A model generated the notes under the pieces. That model was given only the letters and a program-made list of their open reading frames with translations, was not told the origin of the DNA and searched no databases. This document shows, one piece after another, positions 1 to 8,984 of a stretch of DNA of 18,495 bases. Origin of the DNA: Pavlovales sp. CCMP2436 (taxonomy: Eukaryota; Haptophyta; Pavlovophyceae; Pavlovales); the NCBI GenBank assembly GCA_026770615.1, contig MU631848.1, positions 1 through 18,495 on the forward strand. The letters run 5' to 3'. Every line of letters begins with the position of its first letter. The first letter of the stretch is position 1. The position numbers were made by a program, and so were the translations under genes.

Positions 1-96
1 CGACTTGACCTGCGCGGCACGGCGGCGGCGACTTGACTGCGCGGCACGGCGGCTGCGACTTGACCTGCGCGGCACGGCGGCTGCGACTTGAACTTG
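1..96. repeat. 27-28 bp tandem repeat, about 3.5 copies
   Basis: Units begin at 1, 29, 56 and 84, each starting CGACTTGAC; the second is one base shorter and the last is cut after 13 bases. The array abuts the 3' end of the minus-strand copia-1 frame (stop at 104-106), so it lies where a 3' UTR or LTR would be. A related stretch (GACTTGACTGCGCGG followed by an imperfect GCGGCTG) occurs inside copia-1 at about 1881-1906. No LTR is recognisable here. Confidence 0.8.
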
Positions 97-103
97 CGAC
101 GCG

Positions 104-934
104 TCAGAACGAGTTGATGTCCTGCATGATGGCGTCGACGTGCCTGCAGAATGTTGTCATAGTGGTCGCCTTGGTCATGATGTCAGCGAGGTTGAGGTCG
201 GTGTGGATCTTCATGATCTTGATCACGCCGTTCTCCTGCGCCCCACGAATGTAGTGGTACTTGACATCGATGTGCTTGGTGCGCTTGTGATGCACCGGGT
301 TCTCGACCAGATGTATCGCGCCCTCATTGTCCTCGTACAGGATGGTCGGGTCGGGCTGCGGGCAGTTGATGAACGAGGCAAGCTCGCGCAGGTAGGAGAG
401 CTCGCGCGCTGCGTCCGAGGCTGCCACATACTCTGCCTCGCAGGTGGAGAGCGCAGTGACGGACTGCAAGCTGCTCTGCCACGACACCGGCGCCCCGTTG
501 AACATCACAATGAAGCCGCTTGTTGACCTGCGCCCCTCCGTGTCTCCAGCCCAGTCGGAGTCAGCGTACGCGACGAGGCCAGGATACTCGGAGTCCTTGG
601 CGAACTTGAAGAGGATCCCCTGTTTCTTGGAGCCCTCCAGATAGCGGAAGACGCGACAGGCCGCGACTTGATCGCAAACACGCGGCTTGCCCATGCGTCG
701 AGCTAACATGCTTACGGAGTGAGCGAGGTCAGGCCGGCACGTCGTCACACAGAAGAGGAGCGCGCCCGTCATCTCCTGAGAGTACTTGATCCCCTGGCGG
801 TTGAGCATCGTCTCGTCTGAGGGCTTGATGGGATCCTCGCGCGACACCTCCGGGTTGCGCACAGCACGACACTCCGACATCTTGAAGCGCGCCAGGATGC
901 CGGTGATGTACTGCGTGAGATGCATCTTAATGTC
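104..934 (-). pseudogene. copia-1 RT C-terminus and RNase H
   Basis: This frame of about 275 codons carries the thumb/connection of a copia reverse transcriptase and then RNase H, which removes the RNA strand of the RNA-DNA hybrid. RT-connection motifs are TTCRPDLAHSVSMLARRM and the VFRYLEGS segment. RNase H acidic motifs are ADSDWAGD, STCEAEYVA, YEDNEGAIHL and ADIMTKA, together with the copia hallmark TKHIDVKYHYIR. It is intact to its TGA stop (104-106), but is separated from the RT core by a one-base shift near 930, so it belongs to a broken pol. The closest relative in view is copia-2 (11190-12032), which matches collinearly. Confidence 0.92.
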
Positions 935-1550
935 CGTCTCTCCGACTGGTGAACTGCGCGCCCAGAAAATTGTCCAAGTCCTGCAGCTTGATCACGTAGT
1001 GCTCGCTGAGCGAGTCGACGAAGTCCTTGAACTCCTACTTGTTGGCCGACGCGTTGAGAGCAAGCATGTCGTCGACGAAAATGCCGATGGTGATGAAGCC
1101 TCCACACTTGGTGCCCTTTGTGAAGATGCACGGCGCGACCTCGTACTGGATGAACCCACGCTCAAGAAGCCGAGCACGATTGTTCTTGAACCACGCTCGT
1201 CCTGACTGCCGCAGACCTGGGTGAGCACGTACTTGCTGAGCTGCGAGCTTGAACCCGTCTGGCACGAAGAGGCTGGACTGGTAGCCCGGCGGCAGCTCCG
1301 AGAACACGTTGTCCTCGTCGAGCTGCGAGTTCATGTACGCATCTTTGACATCACCTACCTCCAGCACATCTCGAACTGAGAGCACAGCAACCTGCGGGTT
1401 AGAACACTCGCGCAGGCGCTCACCGTGGACTCGTGCGCCGACTGCAATCAACATGCGTATCTGCTTCCCACGGACAGTGGGAGAGAACGTCTGCTGATAG
1501 TCGATCCCGGGCCGCTGCATGTTGCCCCAGAGGACGGTGCGCGCCTTGAA
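935..1550 (-). pseudogene. copia-1 reverse transcriptase palm
   Basis: This is the polymerase core of a copia RT. It begins in frame right after the TGA at 1551-1553 (FKARTVLWGN), and continues with IDYQQTFSPTVR, the first catalytic aspartate in VGDVKDAYMN, the LRQSGRAWF motif, and the active-site box FVDDMLAL near 1065-1078 (F replaces the more usual Y of YVDD). TAG at 1035-1037 interrupts the frame just after the active site. Homology to RT then continues in frame (SLSEHYVIKLQDL, FLGAQF) until a one-base insertion near 930. The TGA sits at a position typically occupied by Arg, consistent with CGA to TGA. Confidence 0.9.
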
Positions 1551-2913
1551 TCACGTCACCTCGTCGTTGCTGCCCGTTTTGATCGAGTAGGACCACCGAC
1601 AGGGGAGCAGCTTCTTCTTGATCGGCACAATGACAACCTCGAACGTGTCAAAGTCGGCATACATCTTGGAGTGCTCGTCCATTGCACGTCGCCAGTCAGC
1701 AGCTTGCTCGGAACGTAGGGCCAGCTTGTAAGACTTGGGGAGGGTAACAGGCCGTCCGACGTGGAAGCAGGTATTTGCCGGTCTGGCATGCGCAACGGCG
1801 TGGGCGGCGGCTGCGGCTTCGGCAGAGGCACGACGGTGTGGCGCGACGGCGGCGGCTGTGGCTGCTGCAGCGCCTGCAGAGACTTGACTGCGCGGTGCAG
1901 CGGCTGAACTGGCTGTCTTGCTACGCGACGCCCGATCACGTCTCTGCAAGTCATGGTGAAGCGCGAGCGGCTGTGCACCAGGAGGTCGCAAAATATTGGC
2001 GAGCTCGCCCTCACCACCAAACTCGGTTGAGTCGGGCTCGGGCAAGTTTGAGAAGGAGGAATCGGAGGGGAGAGGAAGGTCTGGCGATTGCTGCCCGGGC
2101 TGGCAGGGCGAGTGCCCCCCCGCGACTAGCGCTCTTTCGTCCACATGAACATGGCGAGAGAGCGCCAGCCGCCCGTCATCGAGAAGCACACTCCAGCCCA
2201 GCAGATAGCGATACGTACGGTTTATCTGCACCCCGTTCTTACACCGCCCTAGCACTCTTCTTCGTGCCGTGTGTAAAGCAAAATTACCTTTAGGCTTGGT
2301 CCCCTCCCTGAGCAGAAGAACTCGACACGGTGCTCCGAAGATAACAGTGTGCTTGCAGCTCGGCCGGCGACCGAAGAATAGCTCGAACGCCGACACGTAG
2401 CGCACGGCGCCCGTCGTCGAGTCGACGACGCGTCTCGAAGCAAGACGGTTGCGCGCCGCCACTGCGTGTCGGAATGCCCAGTGCCAGTGCCGAAAGCTCA
2501 ACTGAGAGATGGCCAGTCTCGCGCGTACATCTGGTCCGAGCGTGCCGAAGCTCCGCTCTGCCACGCCGTTGCTTGCCGGCGTACGTGGGCAGGACGTGAT
2601 GTTGGCTGCGAGGCCGTATTCAAGGAGCAACTTGGCAAAAGCCTCGGAGTTCATGGGCGTGCCTCCGTCGGTATGAACGTGCCGACGGAACCCATCTCCG
2701 AGCAAGAAGAGGCTGCCGGCATGTGCCGACGCGCCGAGTTCGGAAAGGTAGTGACGCGTGAGCCCTGGGAGCTCACGCTGCGACTTGGCGAAGTAGACTC
2801 GACGGAAGCGCGAGTACGAGTCTACAAACAAGATGGCATACTTGAATCCCGACCTTGCTCCGTCAATGTTCTTGACGGGCAGGTCGAATTGGGACGCCGA
2901 GAACACGTCGAGG
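1551..2913 (-). pseudogene. copia-1 integrase and start of RT
   Basis: This is a DDE integrase, which joins element cDNA to target DNA. Numbering from a conventional start at 2906, the catalytic residues are D8 (FDLPV), D80 (HTDGG) and E117 (NGVAERSFG), giving 36 residues between the last two. The C-terminal part has the copia FELFFGRRP and FGAPCRVLL motifs. A linker follows, very rich in Ala (about 1780-1910), then the RT N-terminus (RPVTLPKSY, ADWRRAM). The frame ends at TGA 1551-1553, but RT continues in the same frame beyond it. The H2C2 pre-integrase zinc module usually found before the first D is absent; the MITE-like insertion sits directly upstream. Confidence 0.92.
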
Positions 2914-2915
2914 TA

Positions 2916-3079
2916 CAGGGGATCGCGGGCAGTAAGAAACCGTCGTGCTAAGAAACGGAGCCTCGTTTTTTAGCCCTTCAATCGTAATTTTAACCAAAAT
3001 TTAACCATTGTTTGTATGTAATTTGCTAAAAAACTCAGCCTCAGCCTCAAAAAGCGCCGTTATTGCCCGCGATCCCCTG
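2916..3079. mobile_element. 164-bp MITE-like insertion with TA duplication
   Basis: The ends are inverted repeats: CAGGGGATCGCGGGCAGTAA at the left and its complement, with one mismatch, at the right. TA lies outside each end (2914-2915 and 3080-3081). The interior is AT-rich and non-coding, with a small AAATTT-centred palindrome. CAG termini with a TA duplication are the pattern of Tc1/mariner-type non-autonomous elements. The inverted match extends five bases outward (AGGTA/TACCT), so the exact boundary could be slightly wider. It separates the protease and integrase parts of copia-1. A 54-bp stretch of its left end recurs at 12768-12821 (45 of 54 by eye). Confidence 0.75.
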
Positions 3080-4419
3080 TACCTGGGGCGACGCACCATC
3101 GATCTGCTTTCCGACGGCCGATCCCTTCTTGGCGACGGCGCCGACGCCCTTCTTGGTGCCCGCCACGGTGCCGTATATCATCGACTCCTTGTCGATCGGG
3201 ATGCGCCCGCCGCCGAGAGCCGAGAGGTATAGGAATGAATTGTTGATCTCGAAGTGGACCGTCGCACCTGCCTCGACGAGGCGCGGCAGGCTGATCAGCG
3301 GAACCGTCACGCCCTCTACGCCCCATGCCAACAGCTCGAGCTTGATGTTGCCTGTTGTGCCGCTGATGCTGCTGATCTCGACGATGCCGGTGGACTTGGC
3401 GGAAGACTCGTGCTTCACGCCACCCCAGCGCACAGTGTGGCTGTTGTTGCACTGCTCAACACCCTTGGAGAGCATGTCGGGCGGGAAGAGGTGCTCGTCG
3501 GCGCCCGAGTCGAGGCACATCTTGATGCTGCAAAGCCCGTCTTTGCCTGATTTGGGCGTCACAGCCCGCGAGGGGACTGCAGAGCGGGCGTGCGCATGCT
3601 CCCCCACCTTTGTCGAGAGCCCGGCAGCGCCGTGCCCGTCGCGGCCGGCTTCGCCGGCACCGTGCCCGCCGCGGCCGCCCCCGTGGAAACCGCGCCCAGA
3701 GCTGTCAAGCCACGACCTGGAGACGTTGCCGTAGACGTGCTCCGGCGCGCCCTCGGTGTCTGGGGAGAGCGCGACCTCCTTGGTGTGGCACGCGTTGGAC
3801 TTGGCAAAGTCCTCCTCGTCGCTCTTATCCTCCTCCTCGTCTTCGTTGTGGCCCGACAGGATGGCGAAAGTAATGCTGCCCTCCTCGTCGCTCGTCTCCT
3901 CCTCGTCGTCGTTCGTCTCCTCCTTCTCCTCGTCGTCGTGGCCCGACAGGATGGCGAATGGAGTCGACGATGTGAAACTCCACCCCGTGACGGAGGTGTC
4001 CTTGTCCTTCCTGTTGGCGATCCGGATGACGGTCGGCGTCTGCTGCGGCTTGCGCAGCGAGGGCGAGCGCGCTGGCGCTAACTCCGGCTTGCGGTTAGGG
4101 CAGTCCAGCTTGATGTGGCCGGTGCCGCCGCAGTCGTAGCAGCGCATCTTCTTGAGGCTCTCAGCGCGCTCCTGCTATGTGCCTGCGGCGCGCGCATAAG
4201 TGAGGGTGTCACGCACCGCTTGTGAAGGCTCACGCAACTCGCGCGGCGCGCTGTGTTGCGCATGCTCGCGCGACGGGCGCACTCCGAGCCGGAGGCCCGG
4301 GCCGGGCAGGCGCAGTGCGACCACGAGGCTGGTGTAGGTCTCCTCCGTGATCTCGGAGACCTCCATCTCTTTGAAGCGCGCGATCGTGCCGTGGCTGTTG
4401 GGCGTCTCGACGACGCTGT
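3047..4419 (-). pseudogene. copia-1 gag C-terminus (CCHC) and aspartic protease
   Basis: The minus-strand frame carries a nucleocapsid zinc knuckle CYDCGGTGHIKLDC (CX2CX4HX4C) near 4139-4098. After it come an acidic stretch with an in-frame duplicated block (FAILSGH appears twice, 90 bp apart), a Gly/Arg-rich stretch (GRGFHGGGRGGHGAG) and a protease active site CLDSGADEHLFP. The protease cleaves Gag-Pol. In-frame TAG at 4175-4177 lies about a dozen codons before the knuckle, and coherent gag sequence (EMEVSEITEETYTSLVVAL) precedes it in the same frame. The last codons, from 3079 to 3047, are read from the MITE-like insertion, not from the original protein. Confidence 0.88.
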
Positions 4420-5550
4420 CATGCCCGCCGGCGTCTCAGGGATCGCGCTTAGTGCCTCGATCCTGGCCTGCTCGAGCAGCGCGATGTCCTCCTCGAGAGT
4501 CACCGAGCTGTTCTTGAGCGCCTCCCTGCTGCGCTGCGCATTCCAGAGTAAGCCAGCGTAGCCGAGGTCTGACTTCTTGCACTTGGTCTGTCATACCGCC
4601 CAAGTCCGCTCGAAGACCTCGAAAGCCGTTGCGGATGCGCTGATCTGCGCCTGGCTCCTGAGCGTCTGCATGGCCTCGACCGACAGCTTGTCGTGCAAGT
4701 GGCCGAGCAGCGCTACCTGCAACTTCTGGTATACCGACTCGAGGTAGTCGATGTAGGTGGGGAACATCCCCATTGGCGACTTGGCCTTGATCTCGGCCAC
4801 CTTGGAGTCGGCAGTGGACTTGGCCTGCTCGATGGCGTTGGCGAGGCCCTCCATAATGTACTTGGTGTTGGGCTCGAGGTAGTTGGACTCACTCGCCTTG
4901 CCCGTGTAGACCAGCGCGAAGCGAGCGACTGCCGTCGGAGTGCCAACACTCGATGTGCCGACTACAGTTGTGGAGCGGGTGATGCGCACTGGCGACTGCG
5001 ACCGCCCACGCACACCCAAGCTCGACGCAGGCGTCGAGGAGGCCAGAGATGCCACGAACTTGAGCTCCCACTCGAGCTTCTGCAAGTCCTTCGCCTCCTC
5101 GTGGAAAACAATTATCTCTGACAGCTTGAAGGTAGCGTCGGTCTGCAGTGTGTTGATCTTGTCCTCGCACATCTTGACCACCGCAGCGATCTGCACGTCC
5201 TTCAGGTCGTACTTGGCCTGCAGCTCGTCGTGCGCGAGGTGCAGCCGCTGGTCGATGAAGGACTCCTTGTTGAGCAGGCGGAGGCGCCCCGTCACAATGC
5301 CCACCTTGTCGACTTCTTGGCCGACAATGCGCTGCGCGAAGCTCGGGTTCGAGTCGATGATCGCCTCGAACTCGCGGAGCACCTGCTGCTCCATCACCGG
5401 GTTGCTGAGGTCGGCCAGCGAGATCTTCTCCGCCGACGACTTAAGCGAGCTCAGCTTGAACTTGTTGGCAAAGTCCTCCTTCGTGTACTTGTAGTTGAAG
5501 CGAGTTGACGCCTCGCGACCGGCACGGGGTGCCCCCCCCGATGAGCTCAT
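4420..5550 (-). pseudogene. copia-1 gag N-terminal part
   Basis: This is the expected capsid part of Gag, assigned by position before the knuckle; I do not recognise a named capsid domain. I chose the ATG at 5550 (protein starts MSSSGGAPRAG) over longer non-ATG starts. The protein is largely helical-looking, with segments such as LESVYQKLQVALLGHLHDK. A TGA at 4591-4593 interrupts after FERTWAV. The same frame then continues coherently (LGYAGLLWNAQRSREAL, TLEEDIALLEQARIEAL) to about 4420, where it shifts to the frame that carries the knuckle. Confidence 0.75.
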
Positions 5551-5856
5551 GTTGGATACGCCGGTCAGCGTTATCTCTCGTCTAGTCCTTGCAGCGCTAG
5601 ACGGTGCCTGTCCAGAGATCAACGGGCGGCAGGTTCAACTAAGAGAGCTGAGGAGTGAAGGCGGAAGCCGAAGCAAACTGGGCAGGTTGAGCGAAAGCAA
5701 CACTGAAATAGCTGCTCCGAAATGGCAGCATGGCTGCCAAATAGCCTGACTCATCACTGTTGTGATTCCTCAACTATCAAGTAGATAGGACCTCATCACT
5801 TGGCTGTGCAGTGTGCTTGGGCATGCAGGCGATATAGCTCTAGTATATGCATACAG
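5551..5856. other. Non-coding leader or LTR remnant upstream of copia-1 gag
   Basis: I see no gene here. It holds small perfect palindromes, for example TGGCAGC/GCTGCCA with a 3-base loop at 5723-5739, CTATC/GATAG and ATCAC/GTGAT near 5750-5790. Position upstream of gag suggests 5' UTR or LTR remains. No matching sequence exists at the other end of copia-1 in this window, so an LTR cannot be proved. Confidence 0.4.
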
Positions 5857-5957
5857 GTTCACCACCAACCTCACCCTGCTGCCAGGACTAACATCTGACG
5901 TCGACCAAGTCGTGAGTGAACAGCACCTGTTGAAGCATGCTGAGCCACTATATATAT
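5857..5957 (-). repeat. Left arm of a long inverted repeat
   Basis: Its reverse complement matches 8817-8937 collinearly. The core (about 80 bp, from the TATATAG end to GGCAGCAGGG) agrees at about 71 positions by eye, and the block continues to GGTTGGTGGTGAAC. In both arms the inner end touches a TA repeat and the outer end is GGTGAAC. The two arms enclose 2.9 kb with gag-like frames. They may be terminal inverted repeats, or the same 5' sequence carried by two divergently oriented copia elements. Confidence 0.85.
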
Positions 5958-5984
5958 ATGCATACTGCAGTTAGTATATACAGT

Positions 5985-6775
5985 AGCCATACCGCCAACA
6001 CGAGCTCAAGACGGTGGTCCGCAGCATTGTGAACGCGTCCGTCCACGGGCAGCCCCCCGACCGATTTGGGGGGCAGAAGGGGATGCGTCTGGAGAACGCG
6101 AGGGCGGCGACTGCGGACCGACCACCGAACCGTCCAACGCCGCGCACGTTTGCACGGCAACAGGCGGACGGCAAGCCGCTGAGCAAGCGGCCGCCGGTCC
6201 TTGTCCAGCCAGTCTACAACAAGCGCGCCGTGCTTGACCACGCCGACATGCGCAAGTTGCAATAGGCATACCCCGGGAATGGGGCATGCACCAACTGCGG
6301 CAGCCTCGAGCACTTCGTGGGCAAGTGCACCAAGCCCGGGACGCAAGCTACGCAGCAAAGGCACAGTCTCTTCATGAAACAGAAGCGTGACGAGCAGGGC
6401 AAGGATGCGAGGGATTCGCACCCCAAGGATAGCCGCGCGGCGCTCTCGTTCGGCTTCAGCTACGGCAGTTGGGCGGACAAAGTAGAGCAGGAGGACGAGA
6501 ATGCAAACATCTTCCGTGCCGACTCGCTCCCCACTGCCCTCGTGGAAGCAGCGACGACGCAATTCGAGTGGCCGCCGCCGCCGCACGAGCCGCACGCGCC
6601 GCTGTTCGCGCCGCACGAGCTGCTGCGGCAGCACGAGCTGGCGCTCGAGCTCGAGTTTGAGCCGAGCGGAGAGGTGCTTTGCCCTCTCTCTACTCCTACC
6701 CACACACCATCCACAAACTATAAGAGCAAGAGGGCCCTTCTAGTACATAGTCAAGATGGGTGCGATGTGGGATGA
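5985..6775 (+). pseudogene. Gag-like protein with CCHC zinc knuckle, one in-frame stop
   Basis: An open frame without a clear ATG runs from just after a stop at 5984-5986, through TAG at 6263-6265, to TGA at 6773-6775. The first part is basic and Pro-rich (RPPNRPTPRTFARQQADGK). Seven codons after the TAG comes CTNCGSLEHFVGKC, a CX2CX4HX4C knuckle like those of retroelement nucleocapsids, which bind RNA. The C-terminal part has an acidic/His-rich run (PPPPHEPHAPLFAPHELL). It overlaps the next frame by 16 bases. No protease, RT or integrase motif follows, so it may be the gag of an element whose pol is missing. The knuckle is clear; the family is not. Confidence 0.6.
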
Positions 6776-8490
6776 GGCCGGAGGGGGTAACACGGCAGGT
6801 AAAATCTCTCCGCTACGCCCAAGACCCCATTTCTCCAGTTGACAAGTTCTTTCTGCTGGCAGAGGCGGACAGCCTGTTGGCTGCCTGCGACGCGGTGGTA
6901 GCCGCACGGGGGGGACGCGAGGAGAACAAGCCTTCGTCCGAGGACTACAAGGTGGGCCTCGACTTGCTGACTTTGGGGGAGAAGAACAAGCCTTTCCTCG
7001 CCATCAACAAGCCTACGTGCGCGGAGATCGAGACTTCGTGCGTCCTCAACAAGCCTTTGTGGGTTCAGGACAAGCCTTTGAGCCTTCTTAACAAGCCTAC
7101 GGCTGAGACCAACGAGATGGGTTCCAAGGGAGCTGCCGAGGACATGCCACAGACAGTGGTGTGCCTCGGAGTGGAGCCAACAGGGGACGCCTACTTAAGA
7201 GGAGTGGGGGCGTTTGACCTCGACAAGTTTAATTTCGAAAACCAAGATTTGGACGACGACGAGCCTGCTGCACTGCTGACGCCGACCGACAGCGTGTCGC
7301 TGCCGCCGCCTACCCAGCTGGGATGCTTGCCGCCGATACGCGCACCGAGGCCGCAGCCGCCACCCCAGCTGGGAAGCGCGCTGATAGGCAGCGCACCGCG
7401 ACCGCAGCTGGCGGACGAGGGCGTGCCAGATCTTGAGGAAGTGCCAGAGCTATAAGAGAACTCCGACTCTGACAGCGACGCGGAGGAGCCGATCAAGCCC
7501 CCGCAAGTGGACAGTTTGCTGGGACTGCTAGACTTCCACCGCCGCAACTTCCGATGCCCTCCGGTCGCAAAGCCGAGTGCATGGTTCGACAGCAAAATCA
7601 AGGCTGACGACCGCAAGCCAGACCGTGTGGGTCTTCTGTTCGACCCACGCGACAGCCTCAACGCAAAAGTGGCCAAGAAGCTGGGACAACTCCTCGCGAA
7701 GACGCTGCGCTACATCCAGATCGTACGCGACGAGAACAATGACCTCCACACGTGCGCTTCGACAATCGTTCTACTCGCGGAGTGGGTCGGGGAGAAGCAC
7801 AGCGCAGCAGTTCTGCGTGACATGAGCTTTCCCGACGACGCAGACGTAATCACTATCCGCCGGGTGTGCCACCCGCCCGAGTGGCGGGTGCGCGCCATCT
7901 TCTCATAGGAGGAGGAGCTGAGCAGCGACTCGGATATCAGGGAGAAGGGCATCCTGGATATCAGGGAGAAGGGCATGCTCCTGATGGACCTGAAGTGCGC
8001 GCGCACTGGCGTCACGCAGGCAGTACGCATGCTCTGCTGGGCAGCTCCAAGCATGGAGATGCTTCTCCTGGCCGTGCAAGCTTTCACGTCCGAGGGCATC
8101 ACAGTCGCTTCCAAGCCGACGGGGGCGACAGTGGACTTCTCCAAGCAGGGAGAAGTGGTGATGAGCCTGGACGAGCAGTCCACGATGCAGACCACCATCT
8201 ACATGCCGGGAAACCAGCTCCCGCAACGGCACCACCAGGTCGTGCCCATGGGGCAGCCCTCCTCAGCTGGGAAGGAATGCGCCGCCTACGCCACCACTGC
8301 CAAGCCGCAGGAGGGGCGCGGCGGAGGAGGCTATGGTGGCGGCGCTACCATCCAAGGCCGTGGCTTCGCCAGAGGCACCACGGGCAGAGGCAACCAGGGA
8401 GGACGGGGCGCGCAGTCGAGGGCACCGTCTCAGCCAATCTTCGAACGCCCGGGGAAAAGGACACAGGCGGACCTCCACCCAAACGTCTAA
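6760..8490 (+). pseudogene. Unrecognised protein with NKP heptad repeats and RGG tail, two in-frame stops
   Basis: One reading frame of 577 codons runs through TAA (7453-7455) and TAG (7906-7908) and stays coherent on both sides. Region 1 (6925-7110) repeats N/D-K-P every 7 codons. Region 2 (7240-7450) is acidic and Pro-rich (PPPTQLG, RPQPPPQLG). Region 3 (7500-7900) looks globular and helical (LNAKVAKKLGQLLAKTLRYI). Region 4 has a near-exact tandem duplication (DIREKGIL, DIREKGML) and a possible second globular part. Region 5 (8300-8430) is an RNA-binding-type tail (GRGGGGYGGG, GRGFARGTTGRGNQGGRG). RGG tails replace zinc knuckles in some Gag proteins, so a capsid/nucleocapsid protein is plausible but unproved. 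Confidence 0.5.
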
Positions 8491-8755
8491 GGCCCACGTC
8501 GGGCGCCGAGCTGGAAGCCCAGTCACGCCGCAAGCTTGCGGCGGAAGACGACTGGCTGGCTCTTTGGTCGACGAGATTGGGCATCGCTTACAAGCAGTTG
8601 CTTCAGCGCTCGCTTTTGAGCGGATCTGTCCTGGACATGGACAGCAGACAGCCACGACAGGCTGCTCTTAGCACATTGACGGACGCGCGCATGCGGAAGT
8701 CAATCTTCTCCGTACCTATGCCTAGGGTGGAACTACCGTGTCAGATAACTCATTT

Positions 8756-8756
<1 letters not shown>
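8491..8756 (+). other. Region after the RGG frame, possible frame-shifted tail
   Basis: A second plus-strand frame, one base back from the RGG frame, stays open from there into the TA repeat. It contains a coding-like stretch (KLAAEDDWLALWSTRLGIAY, LDMDSRQPRQAALS). It could be the displaced C-terminus of the preceding protein or chance. No motif is recognised and no canonical slippery heptamer lies at the junction. Confidence 0.25.

Positions 8757-8816
<60 letters not shown>
8757..8816. repeat. TA microsatellite
   Basis: An almost pure TA dinucleotide run, with CATATACATATA at its right end. It directly abuts the inner end of the right inverted-repeat arm. Confidence 0.95.
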
Positions 8817-8824
<8 letters not shown>

Positions 8825-8937
8825 GCGGCTCAGCATAGTTCAACAGGTGTTTTTTGCTCACGGCCTTGGTCGACGTCAGACGTTAGTCCTGGCAGCAGGG
8901 ATGGTGGTGGTAGAGAGAGGTGAGGTTGGTGGTGAAC
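8817..8937 (+). repeat. Right arm of the long inverted repeat
   Basis: It pairs with 5857-5957 in inverted orientation. It carries about 20 extra bases (ATGGTGGTGGTAGAGAGAGG) between GGCAGCAGGG and TGAGGTTGG, probably a local slippage product. The copia-2 integrase homology starts about 50 bp beyond its outer end, after a C run near 8959. Confidence 0.85.
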
Positions 8938-8984
8938 TCGTAGCAATTGCAACAGGCTCCCCCCCCCCTTTTAGATATCCTAAC

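Larger units (their letters stand above)
104..5550 (-). mobile_element. copia-1: decayed Ty1/copia LTR retrotransposon (internal region)
   Basis: Reading leftward on the minus strand, the order is gag, CCHC knuckle, DSG protease, integrase, reverse transcriptase, RNase H. Integrase before RT is the defining copia order. The coding region is broken by TGA at 4591-4593, a frameshift near 4420, TAG at 4175-4177, a MITE-like insertion at 2916-3079, TGA at 1551-1553, TAG at 1035-1037 and a one-base shift near 930. Without bypass of these it cannot make Gag-Pol. LTRs could not be delimited: the left flank is a tandem repeat, and the right flank (5551-5960) holds small palindromes and one arm of a long inverted repeat. 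Confidence 0.93.

Noticed and set aside
8440..8465. Programmed -1 frameshift at GGGGAAAAGG
   Set aside because: In the RGG frame the codons are GGG AAA AGG, which do not form an X XXY YYZ heptamer.
7866..8825. Long plus-strand frame ending in a Tyr-Ile run
   Set aside because: Up to about 8430 it is a shadow of the RGG frame (His/Arg/Pro-rich), and its end reads the TA microsatellite. Only the short 8491-8756 part was kept as a low-confidence note.
8817..8937. Inverted-repeat arms as copia LTR termini starting TGTTAG
   Set aside because: TGTTAG occurs in the left arm, but the right arm has CGTTAG and similarity continues on both sides of it, so it is not an LTR boundary.
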